DNA from: Flavobacteriales bacterium
GTDB taxonomy: Bacteria; Bacteroidota; Bacteroidia; Flavobacteriales; Flavobacteriaceae
Length of the DNA: 13,132 nt
Assembly: GCA_015494775.1 (NCBI GenBank)
Contig: WGAP01000146.1
Coordinates: forward strand, 1-13,132
Reading direction: 5' to 3'
In this document: piece by piece, positions 1-6,272 of the stretch
How the letters are laid out: each line of letters starts with the position of its first letter
Position numbering within the stretch: position 1 is the first letter of the stretch
Made by a program: the position numbers and the translations under genes
The notes under the pieces: generated by a model
The model's database searches: none
Told to the model about the DNA's origin: nothing
What the model saw: the letters and a program-made list of their open reading frames with translations, nothing else

Positions 1-103
1 AGCGAGGGGAGACAGTGTATCGAAGCCCGGCCGGTCGCTTCGATACAATTTTGCTTCGCAAAATCACTCAGCGACCTACAAAACAGGTGCCTGAGTGCCG
101 GTT
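1..103. repeat. Hairpin cluster at the left edge (outer part of structured repeat copy 1)
   Basis: This gene-free stretch holds three consecutive dyads. TGTATCGAAGC at 16-26 pairs with GCTTCGATACA at 37-47 (11-bp perfect arms, 10-nt spacer). ATTTTGC at 48-54 pairs with GCAAAAT at 58-64 across TTC. CACTCAG at 65-71 pairs with CTGAGTG at 91-97, with an inner ACCT/AGGT helix. The TATCGAAGC motif recurs at the equivalent edge of copy 2 (9283-9320), so this belongs to the same dispersed repeat. It runs off the left edge and its full extent is unknown. I recognise no gene here; the short reading frames that touch it are not credible. Confidence 0.7.
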
Positions 104-329
104 GCTTCGATAAAAACCAACTCAAAACTAAGAACTCAAAATTCAAAACTAAATCCGCGCCAGGGATGGGAGCGGTATGAGCCGACGGAGGTGCCGATGG
201 TTTTCCGCCCGGCGGAGGCGATCAACGGAAGCCCCACGCACGGGCGGGCGCGGGCGCGCGGCACGCGCGCCCGCGCAAAACCACGGCATCCGCCAAGGCG
301 AATATGAGCGGACAGCCCGACGGCGCCGG
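104..329 (+). repeat. Structured dispersed repeat, copy 1 (core)
   Basis: The core matches 9066-9291 in inverted orientation, with several runs of identity of about 20-40 nt. By eye it folds as follows. CCGCGCC (155-161) pairs with GGCGC plus GG (322-326, 328-329) around a bulged C. GGG (163-165) pairs with CCC (315-317). Then comes an internal loop with AGCGGTAT (171-178) opposite ATATGAGCGG (302-311). A long helix follows, 190-204 with 277-291, with one bulged A, one G-U pair and fully paired TGGTTTT/AAAACCA. A perfect 13-bp GC hairpin at 248-276 (loop GCA) tops it. An A-rich tract (112-152) precedes the structure. Orientation is set by this reading and is arbitrary. From memory, Flavobacterium intergenic repeats have a similar paired AGCGG layout; this was not checked. 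Confidence 0.75.
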
Positions 330-494
330 AGTTCGGGCCGCCAAACGCGAGGCCGCTCCGCCGGCCGATGCGATGGCGTTGGCGCCGCCGGCGGGCGATA
401 AGCCCGCAGCGGATGCCGGAGCTTCCGCTCGGCGCCGTAGGCGCCGCGGCGGCGCCCCCGAACCCGAGCGCCGGGGCGCCCTAAAAATAAAAGT
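330..494 (+). repeat. GC-rich tail of repeat copy 1, ending in a shared A-rich terminus
   Basis: The tract is extremely GC-rich with several GGCGCC palindromes (for example GGCGCC-GTA-GGCGCC near 431-445). It ends in GGCGCCCTAAAAATAAAA at 475-492, identical to 9930-9947 at the end of copy 3. The terminus lies 2 nt from the stop codon of the DUF4286 gene, so the element abuts the 3' end of that gene. An open frame starting at 304 runs through the tail and on into DUF4286 antisense. Its composition (Arg, Ala, Pro) simply reflects GC content, and I do not call it a gene. Confidence 0.6.
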
Positions 495-797
495 TTATTC
501 CAAGGGAATTTTTTTCATCCGCGTTACAAAAAACGGCACCGACTCACCGAAACGCTCCGTCAGCGATTGTTGATGCGCAGGCCAATAGCTTTGCAAAAAT
601 TCCCGCAACGCGGTTTCGCTGTCCAACTGAAATTGCAAGGCATAACCGGGCGCCGGATCCAAACGGATTTCCATCAGTCCCGGCCGGCGGAGCAATCCCC
701 CGGCCATTAGCGCGGGAATCAACTGCTCGCGCAGGTAGGTCAACAATTCATCGCGGGCCGCGGCGTCGGGATGGAAGGTGATATTGAAAATCCACAT
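495..797 (-). CDS. DUF4286 family protein
   Basis: A 100-residue soluble protein that I recognise as DUF4286, a small Bacteroidota family of unknown function. Typical features are the N-terminal beta-strand MWIFNITFHPD, the block 'LTYLREQLIPALMAGGLLRRP' without its first letters as a helix and turn (about residues 20-39), and a C-terminal part with an RFG turn near 82-84 and a strand around FVTRMKKI (89-96). Length fits the family. The fold resembles a small ferredoxin-like or dimeric alpha-beta barrel domain, which is inference. It is the last gene of the five-gene minus-strand operon: its ATG lies 2 nt after the GH3-like stop codon. No clear Shine-Dalgarno sequence is visible, as is usual in this phylum. 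The 3' end abuts repeat copy 1. No catalytic residues can be assigned. Confidence 0.85.
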   Translation of the reverse strand: MWIFNITFHPDAAARDELLTYLREQLIPALMAGGLLRRPGLMEIRLDPAPGYALQFQLDSETALREFLQSYWPAHQQSLTERFGESVPFFVTRMKKIPLE

Positions 798-799
798 AG

Positions 800-2308
800 T
801 CAGTCGTTTAGGATTAAGCCCAAGGCGTGCATCCGTTCGGCCACGGAACGGTCGTTTTTGAGCCGCGGAATTTTGTTTTGACCGCCCAATTTGCCCGCAT
901 CGGCCATAAAACGGTTAAAACCGCCCGGCTTGACCCGGCGCAACACGGCCGGACGAAGGATTTTGCCTTGGATAAGGTCGCGGTAATAGATGTTTTGCTC
1001 CTGCATTTGCTCGTCGATAAAGCGGATAAAAGCCCCGGCATCGGCCGGCGGTTCCACAAATTCCACCAACCATTCGTGATAGGGCAAGCCCCGGGGCGGA
1101 TTTACGCAAGGCGCTACGCTAAACTCGGCAATACGCACACCGAAACGCTCCACCGCCCTACGCATGGCTTCCTCCACTTCCTTGGCTATCACATGCTCGC
1201 CAAAGGCCGAAATAAAATGTTTGACACGTCCCGTTACGCGAAGGCGATAGGGTTTGACGGACGTAAACCGCACCGTGTCGCCAATCACGTAGGCCCAAAG
1301 TCCGGCATTGGTGGTCAGGACGATGGCGTAATCGCGGCCCGGTTCCACCCGGTCCAAAGTGAGCCGTTCGGGTCGGTCGTCATTGATTTGTTCCAAGGGG
1401 ACAAATTCATAAAAAATGCCGTGGTCGGTAAGGAGCAAAAGATCGTCGCGCCGGTAATCATCCCTGAATGCCATAAAACCCTCCGAAGCGGGATAGGTTT
1501 CGAGCAAATCCACCGGACGGCCGACCAACTCGTCGAAACGTTGGCGGTAGGGTTCAAAGGCCGTACCGCCGGATACGAAAAGCGAAAAGCGCGGAAAATT
1601 CTCGCCGACGGTCTTGCCGGTGCGTGCCACGATTTTTTCGAAGTAATTGATAATCCACGAAGGGATGCCGCTAAACACGGTCATGGGTTGGCCCAGGGTT
1701 TCGTCGATGATGCGGTCCACTTTGGTTTCCCAATCCTCGATGATGTTGGTTTCCCACGAAGGCAATCGGTTTTTCTGCAAATAACGGGGTACGTAATGGG
1801 CCGCGATACCCGAAAGCCGGCCTGTGGGAATGCCGCCTTTGTTGTCCAGCGCAGGACTGCCTTGCAGGAAAATCATTTTCCCGTCCAGCCAATCCGTCCG
1901 ACCCGACACGGCCGTGTAGAGCAATAGCATATCGCGTGCGGCGCGGACATGGTAGGGCATGGATTGGCGCGAAATGGGAATGTATTTGGTTCCCGAAGTG
2001 GTCCCGGATGTTTTGGCAAAATAAAGCGGCCGTCCGGGCCAAAGCACATCCTTTTCGCCGGCAATGATGCGTTCGATGTAAGGCCTGATGTCCTCGTAAG
2101 TTTGCAAAGGCACGCGACGGACAAAATCCCGGTGGGTTTTGATGGCGTCAAACCGGAAATCGCGGCCGAAAGCCGTCCGGCTACCCGCCTGCATCAAACG
2201 GCGGAACCATTGCTGCTGGTCGGCAAGGGCTCCGCTACGTATTTTACGGTAGCGGGCGGCCGTTTGCCGGGCCCAAATACGGGCAGCCAATGCCTTTAAT
2301 CCTGCCAC
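800..2308 (-). CDS. GH3-like acyl-adenylate-forming enzyme (GH3 auxin-responsive promoter family)
   Basis: This 502-residue protein belongs to the GH3 branch of the adenylate-forming superfamily. Plant members activate a carboxylic acid (such as indole-3-acetate or jasmonate) with ATP and couple it to an amino acid; bacterial substrates are mostly unknown. The three nucleotide-binding motifs are present: AKTSGTTSGTKY (98-109, phosphate loop), TYPASEG (271-277) and YVIGDTVRF (340-348). The C-terminal domain with HFISAFGEHVIAKEVEEAM (364-382) is also present. Length is normal for bacterial GH3 proteins and no signal peptide is seen, so it should be cytosolic. The start is GTG, 3 nt after the stop of the RNA methyltransferase, and DUF4286 follows 2 nt downstream, so translation is probably coupled. 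The substrate cannot be read from the sequence. Family assignment is secure; amide-synthetase activity is inferred. Confidence 0.92.
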   Translation of the reverse strand: MAGLKALAARIWARQTAARYRKIRSGALADQQQWFRRLMQAGSRTAFGRDFRFDAIKTHRDFVRRVPLQTYEDIRPYIERIIAGEKDVLWPGRPLYFAKTSGTTSGTKYIPISRQSMPYHVRAARDMLLLYTAVSGRTDWLDGKMIFLQGSPALDNKGGIPTGRLSGIAAHYVPRYLQKNRLPSWETNIIEDWETKVDRIIDETLGQPMTVFSGIPSWIINYFEKIVARTGKTVGENFPRFSLFVSGGTAFEPYRQRFDELVGRPVDLLETYPASEGFMAFRDDYRRDDLLLLTDHGIFYEFVPLEQINDDRPERLTLDRVEPGRDYAIVLTTNAGLWAYVIGDTVRFTSVKPYRLRVTGRVKHFISAFGEHVIAKEVEEAMRRAVERFGVRIAEFSVAPCVNPPRGLPYHEWLVEFVEPPADAGAFIRFIDEQMQEQNIYYRDLIQGKILRPAVLRRVKPGGFNRFMADAGKLGGQNKIPRLKNDRSVAERMHALGLILND

Positions 2309-2311
2309 GTT

Positions 2312-3448
2312 TCAGTCCATTTTGTAACCCGCAAAAGTTACGGGAATTTTTCCGTTCATCAACTGGAATCTGCGGAAAGGACGCCGGTTGAAATAAGGGT
2401 CGAAACTTTGTTCGGAAATAATCCACACCTCGGCCCGTTGGTAATTTTCTTCCAAATGCCGGACGATGCGGCGGTAGAATTCATCCCGGCGTGCCACCGG
2501 CAGCCGGCGGTCATAGGGCGGATTAAACACCATGGTTACGGGGCCGGGAATTTTGCGGGTTCGGAAAAAATCCTTGGCTTCGCAATGCACGAATTGCTCC
2601 ACACCGGCGGATTGCAGGTTTTTCATTGCCTTTTCCACCATGTAGGGCTCCTTGTCGTAGCCCATAATGCGAATGATTTCCAAGGGTTCGCGCACATGTT
2701 TCAGGACGGCATTGCGAATGTGCGCATACAAATCCGCATCGAAATCCTTCCATTGCATAAAGCCGAATTTTTCGCGGAAAATGCCCGGCGGAATATTAGC
2801 GGCCATCAACGCACCTTCGATGGGAATGGTGCCCGAACCGCACATGGGGTCGAGCAAATGGGTTTGGCCTTTCCAACCGGCCAATCGCAACAGGCCGGCG
2901 GCCAGCACTTCGTTGATGGGTGCCGGACCCGTGGCGGTGCGGTAACCGCGCTTGAACAGGGGTTCGCCCGAAGCATCCAGCGAAACCGATATTTGGTCGC
3001 GGAAAAGATGAAGGTCGATGCGAACATCGGGGTTTTCCTTGCTCACAGAAGGCCGATAACCCGTAATTTCACGGAAGCGGTCGGCCAAGGCGTCTTTGGC
3101 TTTTTGACTGACAAAATGCGTATGCGGCAATGTGTCCAACCTACCCGAAATATGGAAATAAACCGTGCGACCGGCATCGAAATATGCTTCCCAAGGAATG
3201 GCTTTGATTTTGTCATACAGGGCGGCCACGGATTTGATATTACGCAAATGCGCCAAAGGTTTCAGGATGCGCAAAGCCGTTGCCAATCGAAGATTGGCCT
3301 TGTACATAAATCCCCGGTCGCCATAGAATTCCACCGCCCTGACCAAAGGGCGCGGACGCTGTCCGCCCAGTTCCTGCACTTCGCGGGCCAATACCTTTTC
3401 GAGCCCTTTGAAGGTGGTGGCAATCATTTTAAAATTCTCCGCGTTCAT
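2312..3448 (-). CDS. THUMP-domain class I RNA methyltransferase (RlmL N-domain/YpsC-like, UPF0020)
   Basis: A 378-residue SAM-dependent methyltransferase. The N-terminal half (about 8-160) is a ferredoxin-like plus THUMP RNA-binding region. The linker around FKRGYR ... PINEVLAAGLL (165-187) is characteristic of the UPF0020 group. The Rossmann domain carries motif I DPMCGSGT (200-207) and the catalytic NPPY (309-312), typical of N2-guanine or amino-group methylation. In E. coli RlmL this module makes m2G2445 of 23S rRNA; B. subtilis YpsC is a closer match in length. The second RlmK-type domain of E. coli RlmL is absent. The ATG overlaps the stop of the upstream SanA-like gene in an ATGA (3445-3448), supporting this start over an internal Met at residue 8. 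rRNA is the likely substrate; the exact nucleotide is not established. Confidence 0.92.
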   Translation of the reverse strand: MNAENFKMIATTFKGLEKVLAREVQELGGQRPRPLVRAVEFYGDRGFMYKANLRLATALRILKPLAHLRNIKSVAALYDKIKAIPWEAYFDAGRTVYFHISGRLDTLPHTHFVSQKAKDALADRFREITGYRPSVSKENPDVRIDLHLFRDQISVSLDASGEPLFKRGYRTATGPAPINEVLAAGLLRLAGWKGQTHLLDPMCGSGTIPIEGALMAANIPPGIFREKFGFMQWKDFDADLYAHIRNAVLKHVREPLEIIRIMGYDKEPYMVEKAMKNLQSAGVEQFVHCEAKDFFRTRKIPGPVTMVFNPPYDRRLPVARRDEFYRRIVRHLEENYQRAEVWIISEQSFDPYFNRRPFRRFQLMNGKIPVTFAGYKMD

Positions 3449-4077
3449 TCGATGCGTATTTTCTTGCCCAAAAACTTCGGCTTATTTCCCGACAATATAT
3501 CGATTTTGACGCGAATTCGCGCCAACAATTCCCGCAAAAACATCTTAAAGTCGGATGAACGGCTCGCGCCTTCCACCGCCAACCCGTAGGGATGCATGCC
3601 GTAGCGGCGTCCGATATACACGGCACGCCGCACATGAAAATTTTGCGAAATAACAATCAAGGTGTCCAAACCGAATATTTCCTTGGCCCGCAACATGGAA
3701 TCGAAGGTGCGAAAACCGGCATAATCCAAAAAAATCCGCTCTTTGGGAATGCCCGCGCGTATCAAATCCTTGCGCATAACGGCCGGTTCGTTATAATGCT
3801 TGGTGGAATTGTCGCCGCTGAGCAACAAATATTGCACCTTCCCGCTGCGAAACAAGCGCTCGGCGGCTTCCAAACGATGCTTGTAATACAGATTGAGCCG
3901 CCCGTTGCGAACATATTTGGCCGTGCCCAACACCAAGCCCACGCGCGCAGGCGGAATACGGCCGGGCCGGCGATAAATCCATTCCGACACGGCATATTCG
4001 ATTTGGTAATAATTCGCCAAAACAAAGCCCGCCAAAAACAGGGTTACGAAAAAAAGATATTTGAACCGCCGCTTCAA
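3445..4077 (-). CDS. SanA/YdcF-like DUF218 membrane protein
   Basis: A 210-residue protein with one N-terminal membrane segment (about 5-24) preceded by basic residues, then a DUF218 domain facing the periplasm. Conserved pieces are the LGTAKY stretch (50-55), LLLSGDN (84-90), EPAVM (97-101), a D-x-A-G-F-R-T-x-D-S run (118-127) and ISQNFHVRRA (143-152). E. coli SanA is linked to envelope barrier function and vancomycin exclusion; the biochemical activity of most DUF218 proteins is unclear. No ATG lies near the expected N-terminus. The only suitable start is TTG at 4077, 9 nt after the stop of the upstream gene and in the same reading frame with it. That start places the membrane segment correctly. 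The stop overlaps the methyltransferase start by 4 nt, so it belongs to the operon. Confidence 0.87.
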   Translation of the reverse strand: MKRRFKYLFFVTLFLAGFVLANYYQIEYAVSEWIYRRPGRIPPARVGLVLGTAKYVRNGRLNLYYKHRLEAAERLFRSGKVQYLLLSGDNSTKHYNEPAVMRKDLIRAGIPKERIFLDYAGFRTFDSMLRAKEIFGLDTLIVISQNFHVRRAVYIGRRYGMHPYGLAVEGASRSSDFKMFLRELLARIRVKIDILSGNKPKFLGKKIRIE

Positions 4078-4086
4078 AACCGGAAA

Positions 4087-4632
4087 TTAAATGCCCATAA
4101 TCTCGGCATTCACATGAAATACGGCCGTAATATTCACCGTATAGTCCTGCGTAAGAATCTCGTCGGTGGTGGTGCGCACCTTCAATTTGTAGGTATCTTG
4201 AACAAGATAATCCTTCAAATCGTCATCGGTGGTTTCCAAGTCCAAAGTTCCGCCCACCGAATCGGGAATATTTTCCTTCCAAGCGATTTTTTTCTCGGGT
4301 AAACCGTCGGCGCTGATATAAACTTCTACCTTGTTCAAAAACGAAAAGGTTCCGTTGGCCGGGTCGGTAATTTCCAAGCGAAGCGATTTGAGTTTTATTT
4401 CCTGGATTAAATCCTTGTGGGTATTGTTGTTTTCAAATTCTTCGGAAGTGTTGGTGGTAATGGGCGGCGTGGGAATATTGTAGGGCGATGCTACGGGAAT
4501 ACCGGCCGGAATGGTAATTTCGCTGTGATAGGTCAAATCGAATTGGGTGAGTTTATCCAATTTTTTACACTTCAAGGCCGTAAGGGTCAGGAAGCCGAGT
4601 ACAAATATGTAAGTCAAATATTTTTTCTTCAT
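4087..4632 (-). CDS. Exported protein, probable lipoprotein of unknown function
   Basis: A 181-residue protein with a clear export signal: KKK at the N-terminus, a hydrophobic stretch (about 5-20) and Cys22 followed by KK. The residues before Cys (A-L-K) do not fit a standard lipobox, where -1 is usually Gly, Ala or Ser, so lipidation is uncertain. The mature part is rich in alternating strand-like stretches and Thr/Asp, suggesting a beta-sandwich, with no recognisable catalytic motif. I believe similar short proteins occur in other Bacteroidota, but I cannot name the family. It is the first gene of the minus-strand operon. A TTTG-N20-TAACTTTG promoter candidate lies upstream at 4687-4718. 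The SanA-like frame continues after its TAA stop without a frame change. Confidence 0.75.
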   Translation of the reverse strand: MKKKYLTYIFVLGFLTLTALKCKKLDKLTQFDLTYHSEITIPAGIPVASPYNIPTPPITTNTSEEFENNNTHKDLIQEIKLKSLRLEITDPANGTFSFLNKVEVYISADGLPEKKIAWKENIPDSVGGTLDLETTDDDLKDYLVQDTYKLKVRTTTDEILTQDYTVNITAVFHVNAEIMGI

Positions 4633-4648
4633 GCTAATAAAATTTTGC

Positions 4649-4656
4649 TATCTTTC
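4649..4656 (+). promoter_or_regulatory. Weak -7-like box upstream of DUF2851
   Basis: TATCTTTC differs from TAnnTTTG only at the last base and lies 43 nt before the chosen ATG at 4700. No good TTTG is present 19-21 nt upstream. It is the best plus-strand candidate in the 67-bp divergent spacer, but the call is weak. Confidence 0.25.
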
Positions 4657-4686
4657 ACTGAGCAAATATCATTCCAATTGGCATTG

Positions 4687-4718
4687 CAAAGTTATAACAA
4701 TGAAATCGACCAAACAAA
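4687..4718 (-). promoter_or_regulatory. Candidate promoter of the five-gene minus-strand operon
   Basis: Read on the minus strand, TTTG (4715-4718) is followed after 20 nt by TAACTTTG (4687-4694). This fits the Bacteroidota housekeeping pattern of a TTTG near -33 and TAnnTTTG near -7. Transcription would start near 4680, giving an untranslated leader of about 48 nt before the ATG at 4632. The -33 element lies inside the first codons of the divergent DUF2851 gene. No experimental support exists. Confidence 0.5.
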
Positions 4719-6004
4719 CCGGCCCGCCCAACGAAGATTTTCTCCATTATGTATGGCAATACGGATTGTTCGATAAGCAAAATCTCCGCACCCGCGAAGG
4801 ACAATCCCTGGAAATCCTCACGCCCGGATTTTATAACCGCGACCAAGGGCCCGATTTTACCGACGCCCGACTGCGCATCGACGGACGGCTCTGGGCCGGC
4901 AATGTGGAAATTCACCGCAAATCATCGGACTGGTTCGCCCATCATCACGAACAAGACCCACACTACGACAGCGTCATCCTGCATGTGGTTTACGAATACG
5001 ATATGCCCGTTTACAACACCCACGACGTATATATTCCGGTGTTGGAACTCAAAGGACGCATTCCCGAACGGCTTTTGACCAATTGGGCCTTTCTGCGCAA
5101 TAACCGTCATCCGTTGGCCTGTGCCGGCCGATTGCAAGACATCCACAAGGCGGTGCGAACCCAATGGTTGGAACGGCTCTATGTGGAACGGCTCGAACGG
5201 CGTATGCTCACCTTCCGGAAATGGCTGCGCCAAAGCAAGCAGGATTGGGAAGCCGTGCTCTATGCCACGCTGCTACGTTATTTCGGCATGCCCGGCAATT
5301 CGGAGGCATTCGAACAATTGGCCACGGCTCTGCCTTATGATATTTTCAAAAAATACACCGCCAACTTGCTCCAATCGGAAGCGCTGTTATTGGGCACAGC
5401 CGGCCTGCTGGACGAAACACCTGCCGATGAATACACAAAACAATTGCAGACCGAATTCGATTTCCTTCGCCAAAAACACCGCTTGCGCCCTTTGGCCGTC
5501 AAGCCGCGGTTCGGGCGGATGCGGCCGGCCAATTTTCCCACGATACGGCTGGCCCAATTTGCCATGCTCTATCACCGGCATCCGCAATTGTTTACCCGGC
5601 TCATCCACCGCATCGACCCGGACGGGTGGACCGATACCTTGCGGGTGGGAACATCGGATTATTGGAAAACCCATTACCGGCCCGGGAAAACTTCCAAGCC
5701 GCGAAGCAAAATCACCGGCCGACCGTTTGTGGAAAAACTGATTGTCAATGCCATCATTCCCGTGCAATTTGCCTGGCAAACCGCCTACGGCACACCCGAC
5801 ACGCAGCCGCTTTTGGAATTGGCCCGCAAGTTGCCGCCCGAAAACAACCGTATCACCCGTCTTTTCGCAGCGCAAGACATACCCAACGGAAACGCCTTGG
5901 AATCACAGGCATTGATTCAACTCAAAACCCGCTATTGCGATGCCCGCCGGTGCACACATTGCGCCTTTGGCAACCACATCCTGCGTTCCGATGAAAATAC
6001 GTAA
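4700..6004 (+). CDS. DUF2851 family protein
   Basis: A 434-residue protein recognised as DUF2851, a Bacteroidota family of unknown function. The conserved N-terminal block spans about 13-120: FLHYVWQYGLF, GPDFTDARLRIDG (50-62), WAGNVEIHRKSSDW (65-78), HHHEQDPHYDSVILHVVYE (81-99). The C-terminus has a cysteine group C413-x4-C418-x2-C421 followed by Gly424, and Cys141 is a possible fourth ligand. The acidic pattern GPDF ... NVEIH resembles a PD-(D/E)xK nuclease core, but this is inference. The first ATG of the frame, at 4631, overlaps the divergent gene and adds 23 residues unlike the family. The ATG at 4700 starts MKSTKQTG just before the conserved block, so I chose it. The PspC gene follows after 23 nt on the same strand. 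Confidence 0.88.
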   Translation: MKSTKQTGPPNEDFLHYVWQYGLFDKQNLRTREGQSLEILTPGFYNRDQGPDFTDARLRIDGRLWAGNVEIHRKSSDWFAHHHEQDPHYDSVILHVVYEYDMPVYNTHDVYIPVLELKGRIPERLLTNWAFLRNNRHPLACAGRLQDIHKAVRTQWLERLYVERLERRMLTFRKWLRQSKQDWEAVLYATLLRYFGMPGNSEAFEQLATALPYDIFKKYTANLLQSEALLLGTAGLLDETPADEYTKQLQTEFDFLRQKHRLRPLAVKPRFGRMRPANFPTIRLAQFAMLYHRHPQLFTRLIHRIDPDGWTDTLRVGTSDYWKTHYRPGKTSKPRSKITGRPFVEKLIVNAIIPVQFAWQTAYGTPDTQPLLELARKLPPENNRITRLFAAQDIPNGNALESQALIQLKTRYCDARRCTHCAFGNHILRSDENT

Positions 6005-6027
6005 TATTGTGAGCTAATCATTCCGGT

Positions 6028-6255
6028 ATGCGCACCATCGACCGCCTGCGACTGACCATGGAAAAATACGGACTCGACGTGTCGTATCGTTTGGCCAACC
6101 GGCTGGGCATTCCCGCCCGCAATGTGCGTATGTTTTTTATTTACCTTTCGTTTCCCACGCTGGGGTTGTCGTTTTTCCTCTACATCCTCCTGGCCTTCGC
6201 CCTGCGGGTCAAGGATACCTTTTACCGCAAACGTCCCGATATTTTTGATTTGTAG
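6028..6255 (+). CDS. Small PspC-domain membrane protein
   Basis: A 75-residue protein consisting of little more than a PspC domain. A basic N-terminal helix (1-32, with RLANRLGIPARNVRMFF at 21-37) leads into one hydrophobic membrane segment (about 35-58). A short basic tail ends in DIFDL, a C-terminus I associate with small PspC proteins of Flavobacteria. PspC in proteobacteria takes part in the phage-shock response to inner-membrane stress. These stand-alone forms lack the leucine-zipper part and their role is not established. The gene lies 23 nt after DUF2851 and is probably co-transcribed. Downstream are the CACAGAG dyad repeats, which could end transcription. Confidence 0.88.
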   Translation: MRTIDRLRLTMEKYGLDVSYRLANRLGIPARNVRMFFIYLSFPTLGLSFFLYILLAFALRVKDTFYRKRPDIFDL

Positions 6256-6272
6256 GGAGTGAGTTATTTTTT

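Noticed and set aside
95..573. Several short overlapping frames rich in Arg, Ala and Pro
   Set aside because: They are carried by the GC-rich repeat, change frame between copies, and in one case run into the DUF4286 gene antisense.
827..1927. A 366-residue open frame on the plus strand
   Set aside because: It lies fully antisense to the GH3-like gene, whose protein has all family motifs. The opposite frame stays open because of codon bias and shows no recognisable domain.
2408..3589. A 393-residue open frame on the plus strand
   Set aside because: It is antisense to the RNA methyltransferase and part of the SanA-like gene. Its composition is typical of a shadow frame.
4631..4699. Upstream ATG extension of the DUF2851 protein by 23 residues
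   Set aside because: It overlaps the start of the divergent gene, removes any promoter space, and adds residues unlike the family start.
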